Origin: Bacteroidales bacterium
GTDB taxonomy: Bacteria > Bacteroidota > Bacteroidia > Bacteroidales > JAADJA01
Length of the DNA: 64,000 nucleotides
Direction of reading: 5' to 3'
NCBI GenBank assembly: GCA_020052415.1
Contig: JAGVPB010000091.1
Span: 27,207-91,206 of the forward strand
Shown here in pieces: positions 37,236 through 48,000 of this stretch (the stretch's first letter is position 1; each line of letters opens with the position of its first letter). The notes under the pieces were generated by a model, which was given only the letters and a program-made list of their open reading frames with translations, was not told where the DNA came from and searched no databases. Made by a program: the position numbers and the translations under genes.

Positions 37236-39155
37236 TTATTTATAATCTCTGATCTTTAACTCCACATTCTCGAATTTAAGTTCTTCCTTATGCAGTATGG
37301 GTGACTGATTCTCACCCTTATACTCCCAGGCCGAAACATAGGCAAAATTGGCATCGTCCCGTTTAGCTTCACCTGTTTCGGTTTGGCTTTCTTCACGAAA
37401 ATGAGCTCCGCACGATTCTTTCCTGTTGAGGGCATCAATCACCATCAGTTTAGCAATTCCAAAAAAGTCCGCCACGCGTATCGCTTTTTCAAGCTCCTGG
37501 TTTAATTCATTATTCGATCCCGGGACTTTAACATCTTTCCAGTACTCATCATTTAATTCGTCAATGAGGGTAAGTGCTTTGGTCAGACCCGCCTCATTCC
37601 GTGACATACCGCAAAAATCCCACATGATTTTTCCAAGCCGCTTGTGAAATGAAGTAACCGTTTTTGTCCCTTTGACAGCCATCAGTTTTTCGATCCTTGC
37701 CTTTGCAGATTTTTCTGCTTCTTCAAACTCGGGTAAACTGGTCTGTATCTTTGCCGTCCTGATTTCTCCTGCCAGATAATTTCCGATTGTGTTCGGAATA
37801 ACAAAATAACCATCGCCTGCACATTGCATGAGTGAACTTGCTCCAAGCCTGTTAGCACCGTGATCGGAAAAATTGGATTCTCCGATGGCATAAAGTCCGG
37901 TGATTGTAGTCATCAGTTCGTAATCCACCCACAGGCCGCCCATCGTATAATGCCCTGCCGGATATATGCGCATAGGCTCAACGTAAGGATTGATGCCGGT
38001 GATCTTTTCATACATTTCAAAAAGATTTCCGTACTTGTTCTCGATGGCCTTTTTGCCCTGCTTTGCAATGGCATCTTTAAAATCGAGGTTCACTGCAAGG
38101 CCGGTCTCCCCTACTCCGTAACCGGCATCGCATCGCTCTTTTGCCGCGCGCGATCCCACATCTCTCGGCACAAGGTTTCCATAAGCCGGGTATCTTCTCT
38201 CAAGATAATAATCCCTTTCTTCTTCAGGTATTTCGTTGGCATGACGATGATCTCCCTTTTCTTTAGGAACCCAAACCCTGCCGTCGTTTCGCAGCGATTC
38301 CGACATGAGTGTAAGTTTTGCCTGGTATTCATTAAGAACCGGAATGCTCGAAGGATGTATCTGGATGAAACTCGGATTTCCGAAAAAGGCTCCCTTCTTA
38401 AAAGCCGACCATGCAGCCGAAACATTTGAATTCAGGGCCAGCGTGGAAAGGTAATAAATGGTTCCGTAACCTCCTGTTGCAAGCACTACTGCATGTGCCG
38501 AATGCCTTTCGATTTCACCTGTGACCAGGTTGCGTGTAATTATGCCGCGGGCTTTACCATCTACAACCACGATTTCAAGTACATCGCGACGCGGGTACAT
38601 TTTAACTGTTCCTTTATTTACCTGACGGATCAGGCCGGAGAAGGCTCCAAGCAGACATTGCTGTCCGGTCTGACCTTTGGAATAAAATGTCCGTGAAACC
38701 TGAACGCCACCAAATGACCTGTTATCAAGGGTTCCGCCATATTCACGGGCAAAGGGAACACCCTGAGCCGTAAGCTGATCAATGGTCGCATTGCTCACTT
38801 CGGCAGCCCTGTAAACATTGGCTTCTCTTGAACGGTAATCGCCGCCTTTGATCATATCGTAAAATAAGCGGTAAACACTATCGCCATCGTTTCTGTAATT
38901 TTTTGCCGCATTTATTCCGCCCTGTGCCGCCACAGAATGCGCCCGTCGCGGTGAATCCTGGTAACAAAATACCTTTACATTATAACCCAGTTCTCCAAGC
39001 GATGACGCTGCAGATGAACCAGCCAGACCGGTTCCCACCAGAATAATATCCAGCTTGCTTTTATTTGCCGGATTCACAAGCTTCATTTCCGCCCGGTATT
39101 TGGTCCATTTCTCAGATAATGGGCCCTCTGGTATTTTAGAATTTAAAGTAGCCAT
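37236..39155 (-). CDS. sdhA: Succinate dehydrogenase/fumarate reductase flavoprotein subunit
   Basis: A 639-residue flavoprotein. The FAD dinucleotide motif is [17 protein letters not shown] at about 42-58. The covalent FAD histidine lies in [15 protein letters not shown] (about residue 73). The capping domain and the closing [15 protein letters not shown] segment are present. The length is longer than the Proteobacterial enzyme but normal for the Bacteroidota/epsilon-type. It lies 20 bp after sdhC. Confidence 0.96.
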   Translation of the reverse strand: MATLNSKIPEGPLSEKWTKYRAEMKLVNPANKSKLDIILVGTGLAGSSAASSLGELGYNVKVFCYQDSPRRAHSVAAQGGINAAKNYRNDGDSVYRLFYDMIKGGDYRSREANVYRAAEVSNATIDQLTAQGVPFAREYGGTLDNRSFGGVQVSRTFYSKGQTGQQCLLGAFSGLIRQVNKGTVKMYPRRDVLEIVVVDGKARGIITRNLVTGEIERHSAHAVVLATGGYGTIYYLSTLALNSNVSAAWSAFKKGAFFGNPSFIQIHPSSIPVLNEYQAKLTLMSESLRNDGRVWVPKEKGDHRHANEIPEEERDYYLERRYPAYGNLVPRDVGSRAAKERCDAGYGVGETGLAVNLDFKDAIAKQGKKAIENKYGNLFEMYEKITGINPYVEPMRIYPAGHYTMGGLWVDYELMTTITGLYAIGESNFSDHGANRLGASSLMQCAGDGYFVIPNTIGNYLAGEIRTAKIQTSLPEFEEAEKSAKARIEKLMAVKGTKTVTSFHKRLGKIMWDFCGMSRNEAGLTKALTLIDELNDEYWKDVKVPGSNNELNQELEKAIRVADFFGIAKLMVIDALNRKESCGAHFREESQTETGEAKRDDANFAYVSAWEYKGENQSPILHKEELKFENVELKIRDYK

Positions 39156-39175
39156 ATATTTTTATTTTCTCCGGA

Positions 39176-39850
39176 TTAATAATTACCAAAATAAATCGCC
39201 AGCGGGATTATGATAAATCCTACTGCAAGTATAATTGAAACTGCCGTACTTAAAAGCTTTATGGTGGGGGTATATTTGGTGTGGTTCAAACCCAGCGACT
39301 GAAAAGCCGATTGAAATCCATGATGTAAATGAAAGCCAAGAACAATGAACGACAGGATATATCCAATTACAACTATTGGTATTTTGAAGGCTGTAATAAC
39401 CTTTAATCCCATATCGGGATAGGATTCACCGTCAATGACCACATCGGCAATCTGACCTAAAAATTTAGTTTCGATATAGAATTCAATAAGATGAAAAACC
39501 AGAAAAATAAAAATGATGACCGAAGTGTGGATCATGAACTTTGAAAAAGGCGAAGTATGCGACCAGTTTTCAAGCTTGTACCTTACCGGCCTTGCCATCC
39601 AGTTTTGCACCTGGACTATCAGGCTGTAAATGATGTGGATAAAAATTCCTGAAAACAGGACTACTTCAAAGACTTTGATAATGATGTTTGTTCCCATAAA
39701 ATGAGCGGCAACATTAAAGGTGTCGGTCGCAGGAAGCAAGAGTAACAGGTTGATAGCGAGGTGCACAAAAAGAAAAGTAATCAGGAATAATCCTGCAAGG
39801 GCAACCACATATTTTTTCGTCAGGGACGATTGTGATAACGAATTTCCCAT
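39176..39850 (-). CDS. sdhC: Succinate dehydrogenase cytochrome b subunit, single-subunit anchor
   Basis: About 224 residues from the ATG at 39850 (MGNSLSQSSLTKKYVVALAG). Five membrane helices with axial-histidine candidates in VHLAINLL, IIYSLIVQ, FHLIEFY and FHLHHGFQSAFQSLG define the diheme cytochrome b558-type anchor (type B). A longer frame reaches 39916, but a minus-7 promoter box at 39914-39921 implies transcription begins downstream of that point, so 39850 or 39880 is the real start. First gene of sdhCAB. Confidence 0.9.
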   Translation of the reverse strand: MGNSLSQSSLTKKYVVALAGLFLITFLFVHLAINLLLLLPATDTFNVAAHFMGTNIIIKVFEVVLFSGIFIHIIYSLIVQVQNWMARPVRYKLENWSHTSPFSKFMIHTSVIIFIFLVFHLIEFYIETKFLGQIADVVIDGESYPDMGLKVITAFKIPIVVIGYILSFIVLGFHLHHGFQSAFQSLGLNHTKYTPTIKLLSTAVSIILAVGFIIIPLAIYFGNY

Positions 39851-39913
39851 AATTGTATAATTTGACTGAACTATATTCATAACTGATAATACAAATAGCC
39901 TGATAGAATGGAA

Positions 39914-39921
39914 CAAAAATA
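39914..39921 (-). promoter_or_regulatory. Minus-7 box of the sdhCAB operon
   Basis: The minus strand reads TATTTTTG, a match to TAnnTTTG, 64 bp before the preferred sdhC start. It decides against the longest sdhC frame. Confidence 0.45.
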
Positions 39922-40147
39922 TATTTTATTTAAATCGGTAAACTTTATTAAAAAAATTTAATGCAATTTTTATCCATTTTAAATTATGTATCAGTAAAAA
40001 ACCATTTGTGGTGTTTCAAATGAACAATTTAAAACGGATTATCTTTTATTTTTGCATTCAGTGTAATGAGAGAAATAACAGCAGGGAAAAAAGCAGGTTA
40101 CATGAAATAAATTCTGGCTTTTTTAATAGTAAAGTTTTAGTTTGATC

Positions 40148-40774
40148 ATGGATATTAAAAAGGCTTACAATAACTGGGCGTTACAGTATGATACCAATGA
40201 TAATAAAACCCGCGACCTTGAGGCGAAAGCTTTAAGAACGGCTTTAGAAAACATGGATTTTGATACCTGTCTTGAGATTGGATGCGGTACAGGGAAAAAC
40301 ACTGAATGGCTCATCACAAAAGCTAAACAAACTACGGCAGTTGATTTTTCTGTTGAAATGCTTGCCGTAGCAAAAGAAAAAGTGAATTCAGCCAAAGTAC
40401 AATTCATAATGGCTGACATTACTGACAACTGGACATTTGCTGAAGGGAAATTCGACCTGGTCTGTTTTAGCCTTGTTCTGGAACATATTGAAGACCTTGA
40501 AGATATTTTCAGTAAAGTTTCCGGAGTATTGGTTCCGAACGGATATGTTTACATTGGGGAACTGCATCCTTTCAAGCAATATATGGGCACAAAAGCCAGA
40601 TACAATTCGAATGAGGGTGAACAGGTACTAACTTGTTTTAATCATAATATTTCCGACTTTATTAATGCAGCAAAGAAGAGTAGCCTGGAAATTTTACATT
40701 TTGACGAACATTTTGATAATAACGACAGATCAACAATCCCCAGGATAATGATGTTATTATTGAGAAAAAAATAA
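40148..40774 (+). CDS. Class I SAM-dependent methyltransferase
   Basis: A 208-residue methyltransferase from the ATG at 40148. Motif I is CLEIGCGTGKNT (about residues 37-48), motif II is AVDFSVEML, and the post-I acidic ADITDN precedes FDLVCFSLVLEHIED. The substrate-binding lid is short, as in UbiE/BioC-like small-molecule methyltransferases. The following gene starts 7 bp after the stop, so the two are probably translated together. Substrate unknown. Confidence 0.88.
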   Translation: MDIKKAYNNWALQYDTNDNKTRDLEAKALRTALENMDFDTCLEIGCGTGKNTEWLITKAKQTTAVDFSVEMLAVAKEKVNSAKVQFIMADITDNWTFAEGKFDLVCFSLVLEHIEDLEDIFSKVSGVLVPNGYVYIGELHPFKQYMGTKARYNSNEGEQVLTCFNHNISDFINAAKKSSLEILHFDEHFDNNDRSTIPRIMMLLLRKK

Positions 40775-40781
40775 TACAAAT

Positions 40782-41381
40782 ATGAAAAGTACTACAACAG
40801 TTGATGAATACATTTTAAAAAGTGGAAATTGGAAGGAAGCGCTTTTCTTGCTGCGTGATGTGATCCTTTCGGCAGGATTACTGGAAACAGTAAAATGGGG
40901 CGCACCGGTATATACTTTTGAAACAAAAAATATAGCCGGTATGGCAGCATTTAAATCTTATGTGGGAATTTGGTTCTACCAGGGTGCATTGTTGCAGGAC
41001 AAAAGTAAAAAGCTGATCAATGCCCAGGAAGGAGTTACGAAGGCATTAAGACAATGGAGGTTTGATTCGGCAGAAGAAATCCGGAGGGATATTAATACAA
41101 TCAAGGATTACCTGAATGAAGCCATTCTAAATCAGAAACATGGAAAGGAAATTAAACCGGCAAAAGATAAGCCGCTCATCCTCCCGCAAGAGTTGCTGGT
41201 ATTTTTCAAATCCAATCCTGAACTAAAACTACGGTTCGACTCTTTCTCATTGTCAAGGAAAAGAGATTTCGCAGAATATATAAGTGAGCCAAAAAGATTG
41301 GAGACAAAACTCAAAAGACTGGATAAAATAGTCCCGATGATTTTGAAGGGAATCGGGTTAAATGATAAATATTTGAAATAG
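40782..41381 (+). CDS. DUF1801/YdeI (OmdA)-like protein
   Basis: A 199-residue protein. Residues about 1-110 match the DUF1801/iron-chaperone-like fold (ETVKWGAPVYTFETKNIAGM, VGIWFYQGALL). Residues about 140-199 match the YdeI/OmpD-associated helical module (FFKSNPELKLRFDSFSLSRK, SEPKRLETKLKRLDKIVPM). It is cytoplasmic, with no signal peptide. Biochemical function is not known; family members are often stress-associated. Confidence 0.85.
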   Translation: MKSTTTVDEYILKSGNWKEALFLLRDVILSAGLLETVKWGAPVYTFETKNIAGMAAFKSYVGIWFYQGALLQDKSKKLINAQEGVTKALRQWRFDSAEEIRRDINTIKDYLNEAILNQKHGKEIKPAKDKPLILPQELLVFFKSNPELKLRFDSFSLSRKRDFAEYISEPKRLETKLKRLDKIVPMILKGIGLNDKYLK

Positions 41382-41448
41382 CGTTAAATTCAAATTTCTA
41401 ATTTTGGCGAATAATTCAGATTCTGTTTCTTACTAACATAAAGGACCA

Positions 41449-42357
41449 ATGAAGATCAGCGGATTTACAATGGTGAGGAATGCCGATAAACTTTACTATC
41501 CCGTAAGAGAATCTATTCTATCCGTGCTGCCTGTAGTTGACGAATTTATTGTTGCTCTTGGTGAAGGGGATAAAGAGGACAGAACCCGCACGTATATTGA
41601 TTCAATTGCTTCCGATAAAATCAAGGTGTACAACAGGATATGGAAAGAGGAAGATTTCGTTAAAGGAAAAATAATGGCCGACGAAACCAATTTTGCCCTG
41701 AATCAGTGCTCAGGCGATTGGTGCTTTTATTTACAAGCTGATGAAGTGGTTCATGAAAAGGATCTTAATAATATAATAAAGGCTTGTGAGGATGCGGATA
41801 ATAATCATGACATTGACGGGTTGTTGTTTAAATATTACCATTTCTGGGGCGATTATGTACACTATCTGCCTTTTCACGGGTGGTATAAAAATGAAATTCG
41901 GATAGTCCGGAACAAAAGGCGAGTTTATTCAATTAAGGATGCACAGTCGTTTCGCAAGGATGAAAATGAAATTCTAAAGGTAAAAGAAATTGACGCCCAC
42001 ATTTATCATTACGGTTGGGTACGACCCCCCGGCCACATGCAAACCAAAAAAAATCAGATTGATTCAATATATCACGGTACTGAAGCCATAGAAAAAATTT
42101 CAAATCTTCTTCCTGATGAATTTGACTATGGAGCTTTGGGCAATGTCCCATATTTCGAGGGATCACATCCGGAAGTAATGAAAGAGTTTATGTTAAAACT
42201 AAATTGGACCGGCAAGCTGAATTATTCACGAACAGCAAAAATAAATCGTCCAAAATTCAAACATGAAATATTGAAGTACAGGCTACTGTCCTTTATCGAG
42301 AATAAGTTCAACTCGGGTAAAGACATATTCGGATACAGGAATTGGATAAAGATTTAA
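41449..42357 (+). CDS. Family 2-like glycosyltransferase
   Basis: A 302-residue protein starting MKISGFTMVRNADKLYYPV, with the GT-A entry VDEFIVALGEGDKEDRTR and a DxD-like WCFYLQADEVVHE at about residues 92-104 for metal and nucleotide-sugar binding. C-terminal histidine-rich segment FHGWYKNEIRIVRNKR. It resembles single-domain GT2 enzymes of glycan assembly. No polysaccharide cluster surrounds it and the acceptor is unknown. Confidence 0.85.
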   Translation: MKISGFTMVRNADKLYYPVRESILSVLPVVDEFIVALGEGDKEDRTRTYIDSIASDKIKVYNRIWKEEDFVKGKIMADETNFALNQCSGDWCFYLQADEVVHEKDLNNIIKACEDADNNHDIDGLLFKYYHFWGDYVHYLPFHGWYKNEIRIVRNKRRVYSIKDAQSFRKDENEILKVKEIDAHIYHYGWVRPPGHMQTKKNQIDSIYHGTEAIEKISNLLPDEFDYGALGNVPYFEGSHPEVMKEFMLKLNWTGKLNYSRTAKINRPKFKHEILKYRLLSFIENKFNSGKDIFGYRNWIKI

Positions 42358-42446
42358 TTAACATTCGGGTGTGGAAAAATTAAAATTGAATCTGACCGTT
42401 TACCCCTTGCATTAGATGAAATTTGTACTGCTTTAATCCGATAAAT

Positions 42447-43409
42447 ATGCGACTTCTGCTGCTTGTTTCCTTTATTCTTTCAGGTGGATTCCTCAATATC
42501 TGTTTTGGACAAACTCCCCCGGCCAAAATGACCAAGGATGAGTACATCAGGAAATACTCGGATATTGCTATTGAAGAAATGAATTTGTTTGGTATCCCTG
42601 CAAGCATAACCCTTGCACAGGGGGTACTGGAATCAACCCACGGAAACAGCTCTCTTGCCACTGACGCCAACAACCATTTCGGAATTAAATGCCATAAGGA
42701 ATGGACGGGCGATACTTTTCACATGGATGATGATGAAAAGAATGAATGTTTCAGAAAATATGCGACACCTGAAGAATCATATAAGGATCATTCCCTTTTT
42801 TTAACAAGCCGCGAACGCTATACCTTTCTGTTCGAAATATCCCTGAATGATTATAAAGGCTGGGCTTATGGTCTAAAAAAAGCCGGTTATGCCACGAATC
42901 CCAATTATCCCGAATTGCTTATCAAAATCATCGAGGAATTTAAGCTGTACGAACTCGATAAATCAGGCAAGCAAGATTTGGCTAATAAAAGAAAGCATAA
43001 TGAAAAAGACGCTGTCATTATCAAACAATTCTCAAACAACGAAGAAGATTTTGAACCGATTTCAATTGGAGCCTCACAGCGTAAAATATACAAGAACAAC
43101 GGTGTAAAATTTATTTTTGCCAATGAAGGTGATACTTTTGAAAAAATTGCTGCAGATTTTCACATTTATACATTCCAGGTCTATAAAAACAACGACCTTA
43201 GAAAAAAGGATGCGATAGAAAAAGGCCAGATGATTTATATAGAACCCAAGAAAAATAAATCATCAGTACTGGCTCATATTGTAAAACCAGGTGAAACCCT
43301 ACATGGCATTTCGCAGCAATATGCGATCAAACTTAAGAAATTGTGCAAGTACAACACCCTTGATAAAGATGCCACATTATTTCCTGATCAAAAAATCAAA
43401 CTCAGGTAG
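42447..43409 (+). CDS. N-acetylglucosaminidase (FlgJ-like) with two LysM domains
   Basis: A 320-residue secreted peptidoglycan hydrolase from the ATG at 42447. Signal peptide is about residues 1-21 (LSGGFLNICFGQ). The glucosaminidase domain (about 30-175) has the catalytic Glu in TLAQGVLESTHGNS and NNHFGIKCHKEW. Two LysM domains follow: FIFANEGDTFEKIAADF (about 220-265) and HIVKPGETLHGISQQY (about 278-320). It should cleave the glycan backbone of the cell wall and bind it through LysM. A hypothetical 8-residue upstream extension from TTG is rejected. Confidence 0.93.
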   Translation: MRLLLLVSFILSGGFLNICFGQTPPAKMTKDEYIRKYSDIAIEEMNLFGIPASITLAQGVLESTHGNSSLATDANNHFGIKCHKEWTGDTFHMDDDEKNECFRKYATPEESYKDHSLFLTSRERYTFLFEISLNDYKGWAYGLKKAGYATNPNYPELLIKIIEEFKLYELDKSGKQDLANKRKHNEKDAVIIKQFSNNEEDFEPISIGASQRKIYKNNGVKFIFANEGDTFEKIAADFHIYTFQVYKNNDLRKKDAIEKGQMIYIEPKKNKSSVLAHIVKPGETLHGISQQYAIKLKKLCKYNTLDKDATLFPDQKIKLR

Positions 43410-43760
43410 TTGATACGAATTCCCTTTAAGTAAAGATATTTTTGAATTGGCAGAATAAGGTAATAAGGTTATTTTTCATGTCCGGGCTTTCTTTTTACTA
43501 AGGTTTACGGAAGAAAATAAGGTCATTCGTTTCGCTCCGTAGCCGGAATGTTTTACTGAATTTCAGGCCTCTTTAGCCCGTAGGGCTTAAATATCAATAG
43601 AACAAATTTTAAATTAGATTTCTATTGTCCGTAGGACATCAACAAATACGGAAAACAGAGAGATTCCGTGTTTATTCCCTACGGGAAATCAATCTCAGGA
43701 CAATATTGTCTGCTATGGATATATATGCTTAGGAACGAATGAAGGAGATCGAGAAACAAT
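43410..43760. other. Gene-free interval with CCGTAGG mini-hairpins
   Basis: A 351-bp space between convergent genes. No plausible frame or RNA gene was recognised. Its main content is the group of short palindromes described separately at 43575-43687. A degenerate fourth copy (ctccgtagccgg) lies at 43535-43546. Confidence 0.6.
43575..43687. repeat. Three 13-base mini-hairpins sharing a CCGTAGG core
   Basis: AGCCC-GTA-GGGCT at 43575-43587, TGTCC-GTA-GGACA at 43626-43638, and TTCCC-TAC-GGGAA at 43675-43687, the last being the opposite strand of CCC-GTA-GGG. The outer bases differ between copies but remain complementary, while the CCGTAGG core is constant. Between the first two, CAATAGA (43595-43601) pairs with TCTATTG (43621-43627). 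A repeat family with compensatory changes is indicated. Confidence 0.75.
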
Positions 43761-44603
43761 TTATTCTTTTTCCAGCTTGGTAACATTTTTCCAGTTCTGT
43801 TCTACAATTAATTTTGTCCCCGGGGTAGGGTAGGTTATAATTGAAATTTTATTTTTCGAAGATAATTCATAAACAATTCCAGTGATCACATCACCATAGA
43901 GTGATTTAAATCTTACAACATCTCCTATCTTTGTTTCATCACTGGTTGAATACGATGATTCCTTGATTTTTGCACCTGTACCGAAACTATCAATCAACTT
44001 TTCTTCATAGGATTTTTCAGGTAGGGGTATCTTCCCCGGATGTAATACACTTTCAGGACTTAAATCTGAAGCCGTATTCCGGATTGCACGTACATAATAT
44101 CTCCTGTTTTTATCCCAATAAAATCTGCGACCCATTTGGCCGAAGTTCTGCACATAACAATTATCTGCATTATTTCGCTGCGTATACTCTGTTGAGCTGC
44201 AATATACACCGCTCCTCAGGTTTTTAATTTTGAGGGCTTGCTCATACATCAAATTAAGTTCATACTGGCTTGGCAAGTACCAGTCATGATAGCCTCCGAT
44301 TGCTAAGGTATCGCATATATATGCTGCCGTATTTTCACCGCACGATTTCACGATTTTAATGGTGTTTGATTCACCATCGGATATTCCTGTCGCCTCAATA
44401 ATACTTCCCGAACAACCCCATTGAATGCCTGTGCTCTGGTCATAAGGAGCAACTATCAGCGCTGATTGGCCTGAAGGATCAATGAAGAAAACAATCCCTC
44501 CACCATAATTTTCCCCAATTTGAAAGCTATGGTTAATGTATTCCTGGCAAAGTGCCACTTTAATTATAAAACACGATAGTAAGATAGTTGACAATGTTTT
44601 CAT
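43761..44603 (-). CDS. Exported Lcl/DUF1566-domain protein
   Basis: A 280-residue protein from the ATG at 44603 (MKTLSTILLSCFIIKVALCQ signal peptide). Residues about 30-180 match the Lcl C-terminal/DUF1566 fold found in Bacteroidota surface proteins and the Legionella collagen-like adhesin: GGGIVFFIDPSGQSALIV, HDWYLPSQYELNLMYEQ, YCSSTEY, YYVRAIRN. Residues about 215-280 form a small beta-rich domain (KIGDVVRFKSLYGDVITGIV) of unknown type. The longer frame to 44627 would start at the predicted transcription start and is disfavoured. Confidence 0.82.
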   Translation of the reverse strand: MKTLSTILLSCFIIKVALCQEYINHSFQIGENYGGGIVFFIDPSGQSALIVAPYDQSTGIQWGCSGSIIEATGISDGESNTIKIVKSCGENTAAYICDTLAIGGYHDWYLPSQYELNLMYEQALKIKNLRSGVYCSSTEYTQRNNADNCYVQNFGQMGRRFYWDKNRRYYVRAIRNTASDLSPESVLHPGKIPLPEKSYEEKLIDSFGTGAKIKESSYSTSDETKIGDVVRFKSLYGDVITGIVYELSSKNKISIITYPTPGTKLIVEQNWKNVTKLEKE

Positions 44604-44627
44604 ATTTGTTTTTATGGTTGTTTGCAT

Positions 44628-45015
44628 TTCGACAAAGTTAAAAACTTTACTTATTTGTACCTTTAGATGGCCTGTGGAACAATTAAGGTGCGGAGGTGCT
44701 TCAGTAGGCTTAATGGCTCACCAGTTGACAACCTAATTACCTTATCATTACTCTGGTACAGTTTATCTACCTTCAAAATTAAACCTTTTCCTTTTTACCC
44801 TATAGGAACTATTTAACTTTTTTTTAACATGGATACTGAACAAGTAGATCCGGTGGCTTCTTTCATTTCTATTTCATTTAAAATCAGATCAAAAAAAGTG
44901 AAATATGCTCAACTGAAAAGGTAAAATAATACAAAAGTGAAATTCCAACTATTGTTATGTTGGAATTTCACTTTGGTAGAAACTAATTGAAAATCAACGC
45001 TTAATTTTTTAAGCT
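44628..45015. other. Gene-free interval
   Basis: A 388-bp space. It holds the upstream region of the Lcl gene (minus-7-like TAACTTTG on the minus strand at 44633-44640), the terminator of the beta-helix gene at 44934-44974, and two short plus-strand frames (44666-44815 and 44829-44924) with no recognisable similarity. Nothing else seen. Confidence 0.5.
44934..44974 (-). terminator. Terminator of the beta-helix T9SS gene
   Basis: A perfect 16-bp stem AAAGTGAAATTCCAAC/GTTGGAATTTCACTTT with a 9-base loop; on the minus strand TTTTGTATTATTTTA follows. It lies 42 bp after the gene's stop. Confidence 0.88.
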
Positions 45016-48000
45016 TTATTTGGGGTTAATGAATACTTTTTGAGTAGTGATGCCTGATTCGGAATTGACTCTTACAACAAGGTAACCCGATACATCTATA
45101 AGATCAATTTTATTAATACCTGAATTATTCAGTTTAATCCCTGCTATTTCCTGACCTAATAAATCGTAAACAGTGGCATTGCCCTCCATTGGCAGAGCAT
45201 CATTATTTTTTATATAAATACTATTGCCGAAAGAGTAAATGCTGATCATATCTTCCGGCTGAACCGGCTGATCATCAAATCCTGTTACATCAAAGTGAAG
45301 AAGAAACCTGTCAGGGGAATCAAGAGGGCTTGCAATAAAAGTATAATCGTTTTGTTCGGCCAGATTGATCAAAAGTTCTTCTTTAATATCTTCAAGATAG
45401 ACACTGGTGCTGTATGCAAAATCAGAAAAGCCATTAACGAATAAGGTATATTCCGTTTCATCAATTACTTGTAAACCAATGGGTACGATAAGTCCGGAAG
45501 TAATTTCTTTAAAGGCATTTACTTTTAACTTATTTTCTTCCAAAGTAGTATATAATTGTGGAGCCTGTTCAAGTCCGGGTAGTTTATAACCATCAAATTG
45601 GCTGTCGAAACCTGAAGTTGCATTTTCATTAAAATAAACAAAAGCGCGATCATAATAACCATTGCCGGTTACAGTAAGTTCAAGAACATTCTCAGCTTCT
45701 TCATCCTTATACGGATCAACCCCATGAAGCCTAGTAGAATTTGCAATCGTAAGTCCGGGGCTTGCAGCATTTGCTTTGACAAAAAATGCCTGCATTGCAG
45801 GTATAACACCTCCTGTAAGATCGCCTACCGCTCCGTTCCAGGTCAAAAATTGTACGCCATCCCATACATATACTGTTGCATCCAGATTTGTTTTAATCCA
45901 GCCGGCAAAGTCCCAGTCCACAGCAGAGGGATAAGGATTGCCAACCAGGTTCCAGCCGGTATTTGAATATGTGACCGGCAGATTATATGAACCGGTATTG
46001 ATTGTTCCTGCTATAAATTCAACAGTTTTTGTTCCGGGAGGATTTGGGGGCGGATAAAGCGAACTTGACCAGAGTTCAAAACCCTGTCCCACAGCCAGAG
46101 GGTCTTCCGGAACATATATCTGATTAAATACATCATTTGATTCGTCATAACTCCACAGGTACATATCGAAAAATGTATTTGCAGTCTGGTTGGTCATTGG
46201 AGATGATACATAAACATACCTGTCAGCTTCAACATAATATTGGATTGTTGTATTTCCCTCTGTTGAAAAAGTACCATTATCAAGGAATGAGGCTGTTCCG
46301 GCAGCACCGGCTTCCATCAGAAAATTTCCATGTACTGTCAGCGACCTACTGGCATTTAGCGTCAACCTTGAACCGGCTTCAATCGTAAGGTCGTGACATT
46401 CTTCGTTTGTACTTATCACAGGTTTCAGGAGAGGCGGATTCGGTACGGAGACATTCATGGAGAAGCATGGTGAATTGTTTGTCCAGTTGCTATTGATATT
46501 CCAGTTGGTACTTGTGGCACCGGTCCACTCCGTCAGTGATGAGGACTGTACATGTCCCAAATCAATCCAGGGTGTATAATCAACCGTTCCCAATGTGGCA
46601 TTATCTTCCTTATCATAAATATAATTTTCTACATCACCGCAATAGGTGCTTCCCCAGTAAATGTATTTCGCCTCAATATCTGAAGTGCCGTTATGCAGTT
46701 CATCTCCGGTATTATTGAAAATCTCATTCCATTCAGTATCGTCGGAACCGAATACCGGAATGCACGCATCAATAATATTTACTCCTATTTTACTATTTTG
46801 AGTGACCGTAGTATAAAGGATAAGAGGGTTGCTGTTTTCCCTTATGTAAATACCATCATTCAAACTGTTTTTTACAGTTGAATTTGTTATAGTCACATTT
46901 CCGGAACAATTCCTGATTTCAATATTTGCATATAATGAACCGCCATAAGAAATATCACAGTAATTGAGTATTGTTCCCGGATTGGCATTATAAAAATATA
47001 ATCTGTCCCAGTAACCGGGAGTAGGTACTCCCTGATTTGTTGTAAAAATGATATGATTTGAAGGCTCACCATTAGCAATAAGCTGACCTGAAATTTGAAA
47101 AAGTGTACCGGCGTTAAATCTGATTTCTACGCCAGGGCTGAGTTCAACCAAGTATCCATTATCAAGAATAACACTTCCCCAGATGATAAACGGAATATTG
47201 TTGTCGGCCCAAACCCAGTTACCGGTTATATTCTGACCATCAACCCTTATTGCATTACTTGTATTATTGGTAAAAGTACAATAGTCGCTTATACGGCCTG
47301 CACTGTTGGCGCCGGTTCGGATAGGATTATCGTTACAATCATGGATATCACAAACTACAACTTCCGATGTGGATGTTGTATGGTTGTAAAGGCCATAGCT
47401 TGCACTGTAGGCAATTTCAGAAAAAAGCATTCTTACCCACCAGTAGGTATTATTGCGGGTGTAAATTGAACCGTTTAGTGATCCGCCGTATAAAACGTGA
47501 CAATAACTCAATTCCGAAATATAATCTACAGCATTAAAGTAAATATTTTCCCAATCACCGGGTGCCGGAACAGAAGCGTTAGAAGTGAAGGTAATCGAAT
47601 TTGTACTTGTGCCCACTGCCGTTAATGACCCCTGGACAATTAATTGCCGGTCGCCATCAAACTTAATGATATTACCGGGATCAATAGTCAAAACCTGGGA
47701 ATCCATGATAGTGAAATCGCCGTCTCCCAATACATAAGGAACGCCATGATTAAGCCATTGTCCTGTTTCCATAGTACCGGTGGTTACCCAGATTGCATCA
47801 GGATTATTACCGAAAAACAACATTGTGCCTGTGATGTCTTTGGCTCTGTTAGCCCTGGTATATAAGGGATAGGTAGAACAGTTCATAATGGTGCAATTTG
47901 AAATAGCCGGATTTGCAGCATCGGTTGATAGCTGGATACCATAACTCAGGCTATTAGTTATCAAACAATTAGAAATGGTAATATTATTTGTTGATCCCAC

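Noticed and set aside
44666..44924. Two small plus-strand frames (49 and 31 codons) before the beta-helix gene terminator
   Set aside because: No recognisable similarity, no convincing promoter pair, and composition typical of intergenic DNA.
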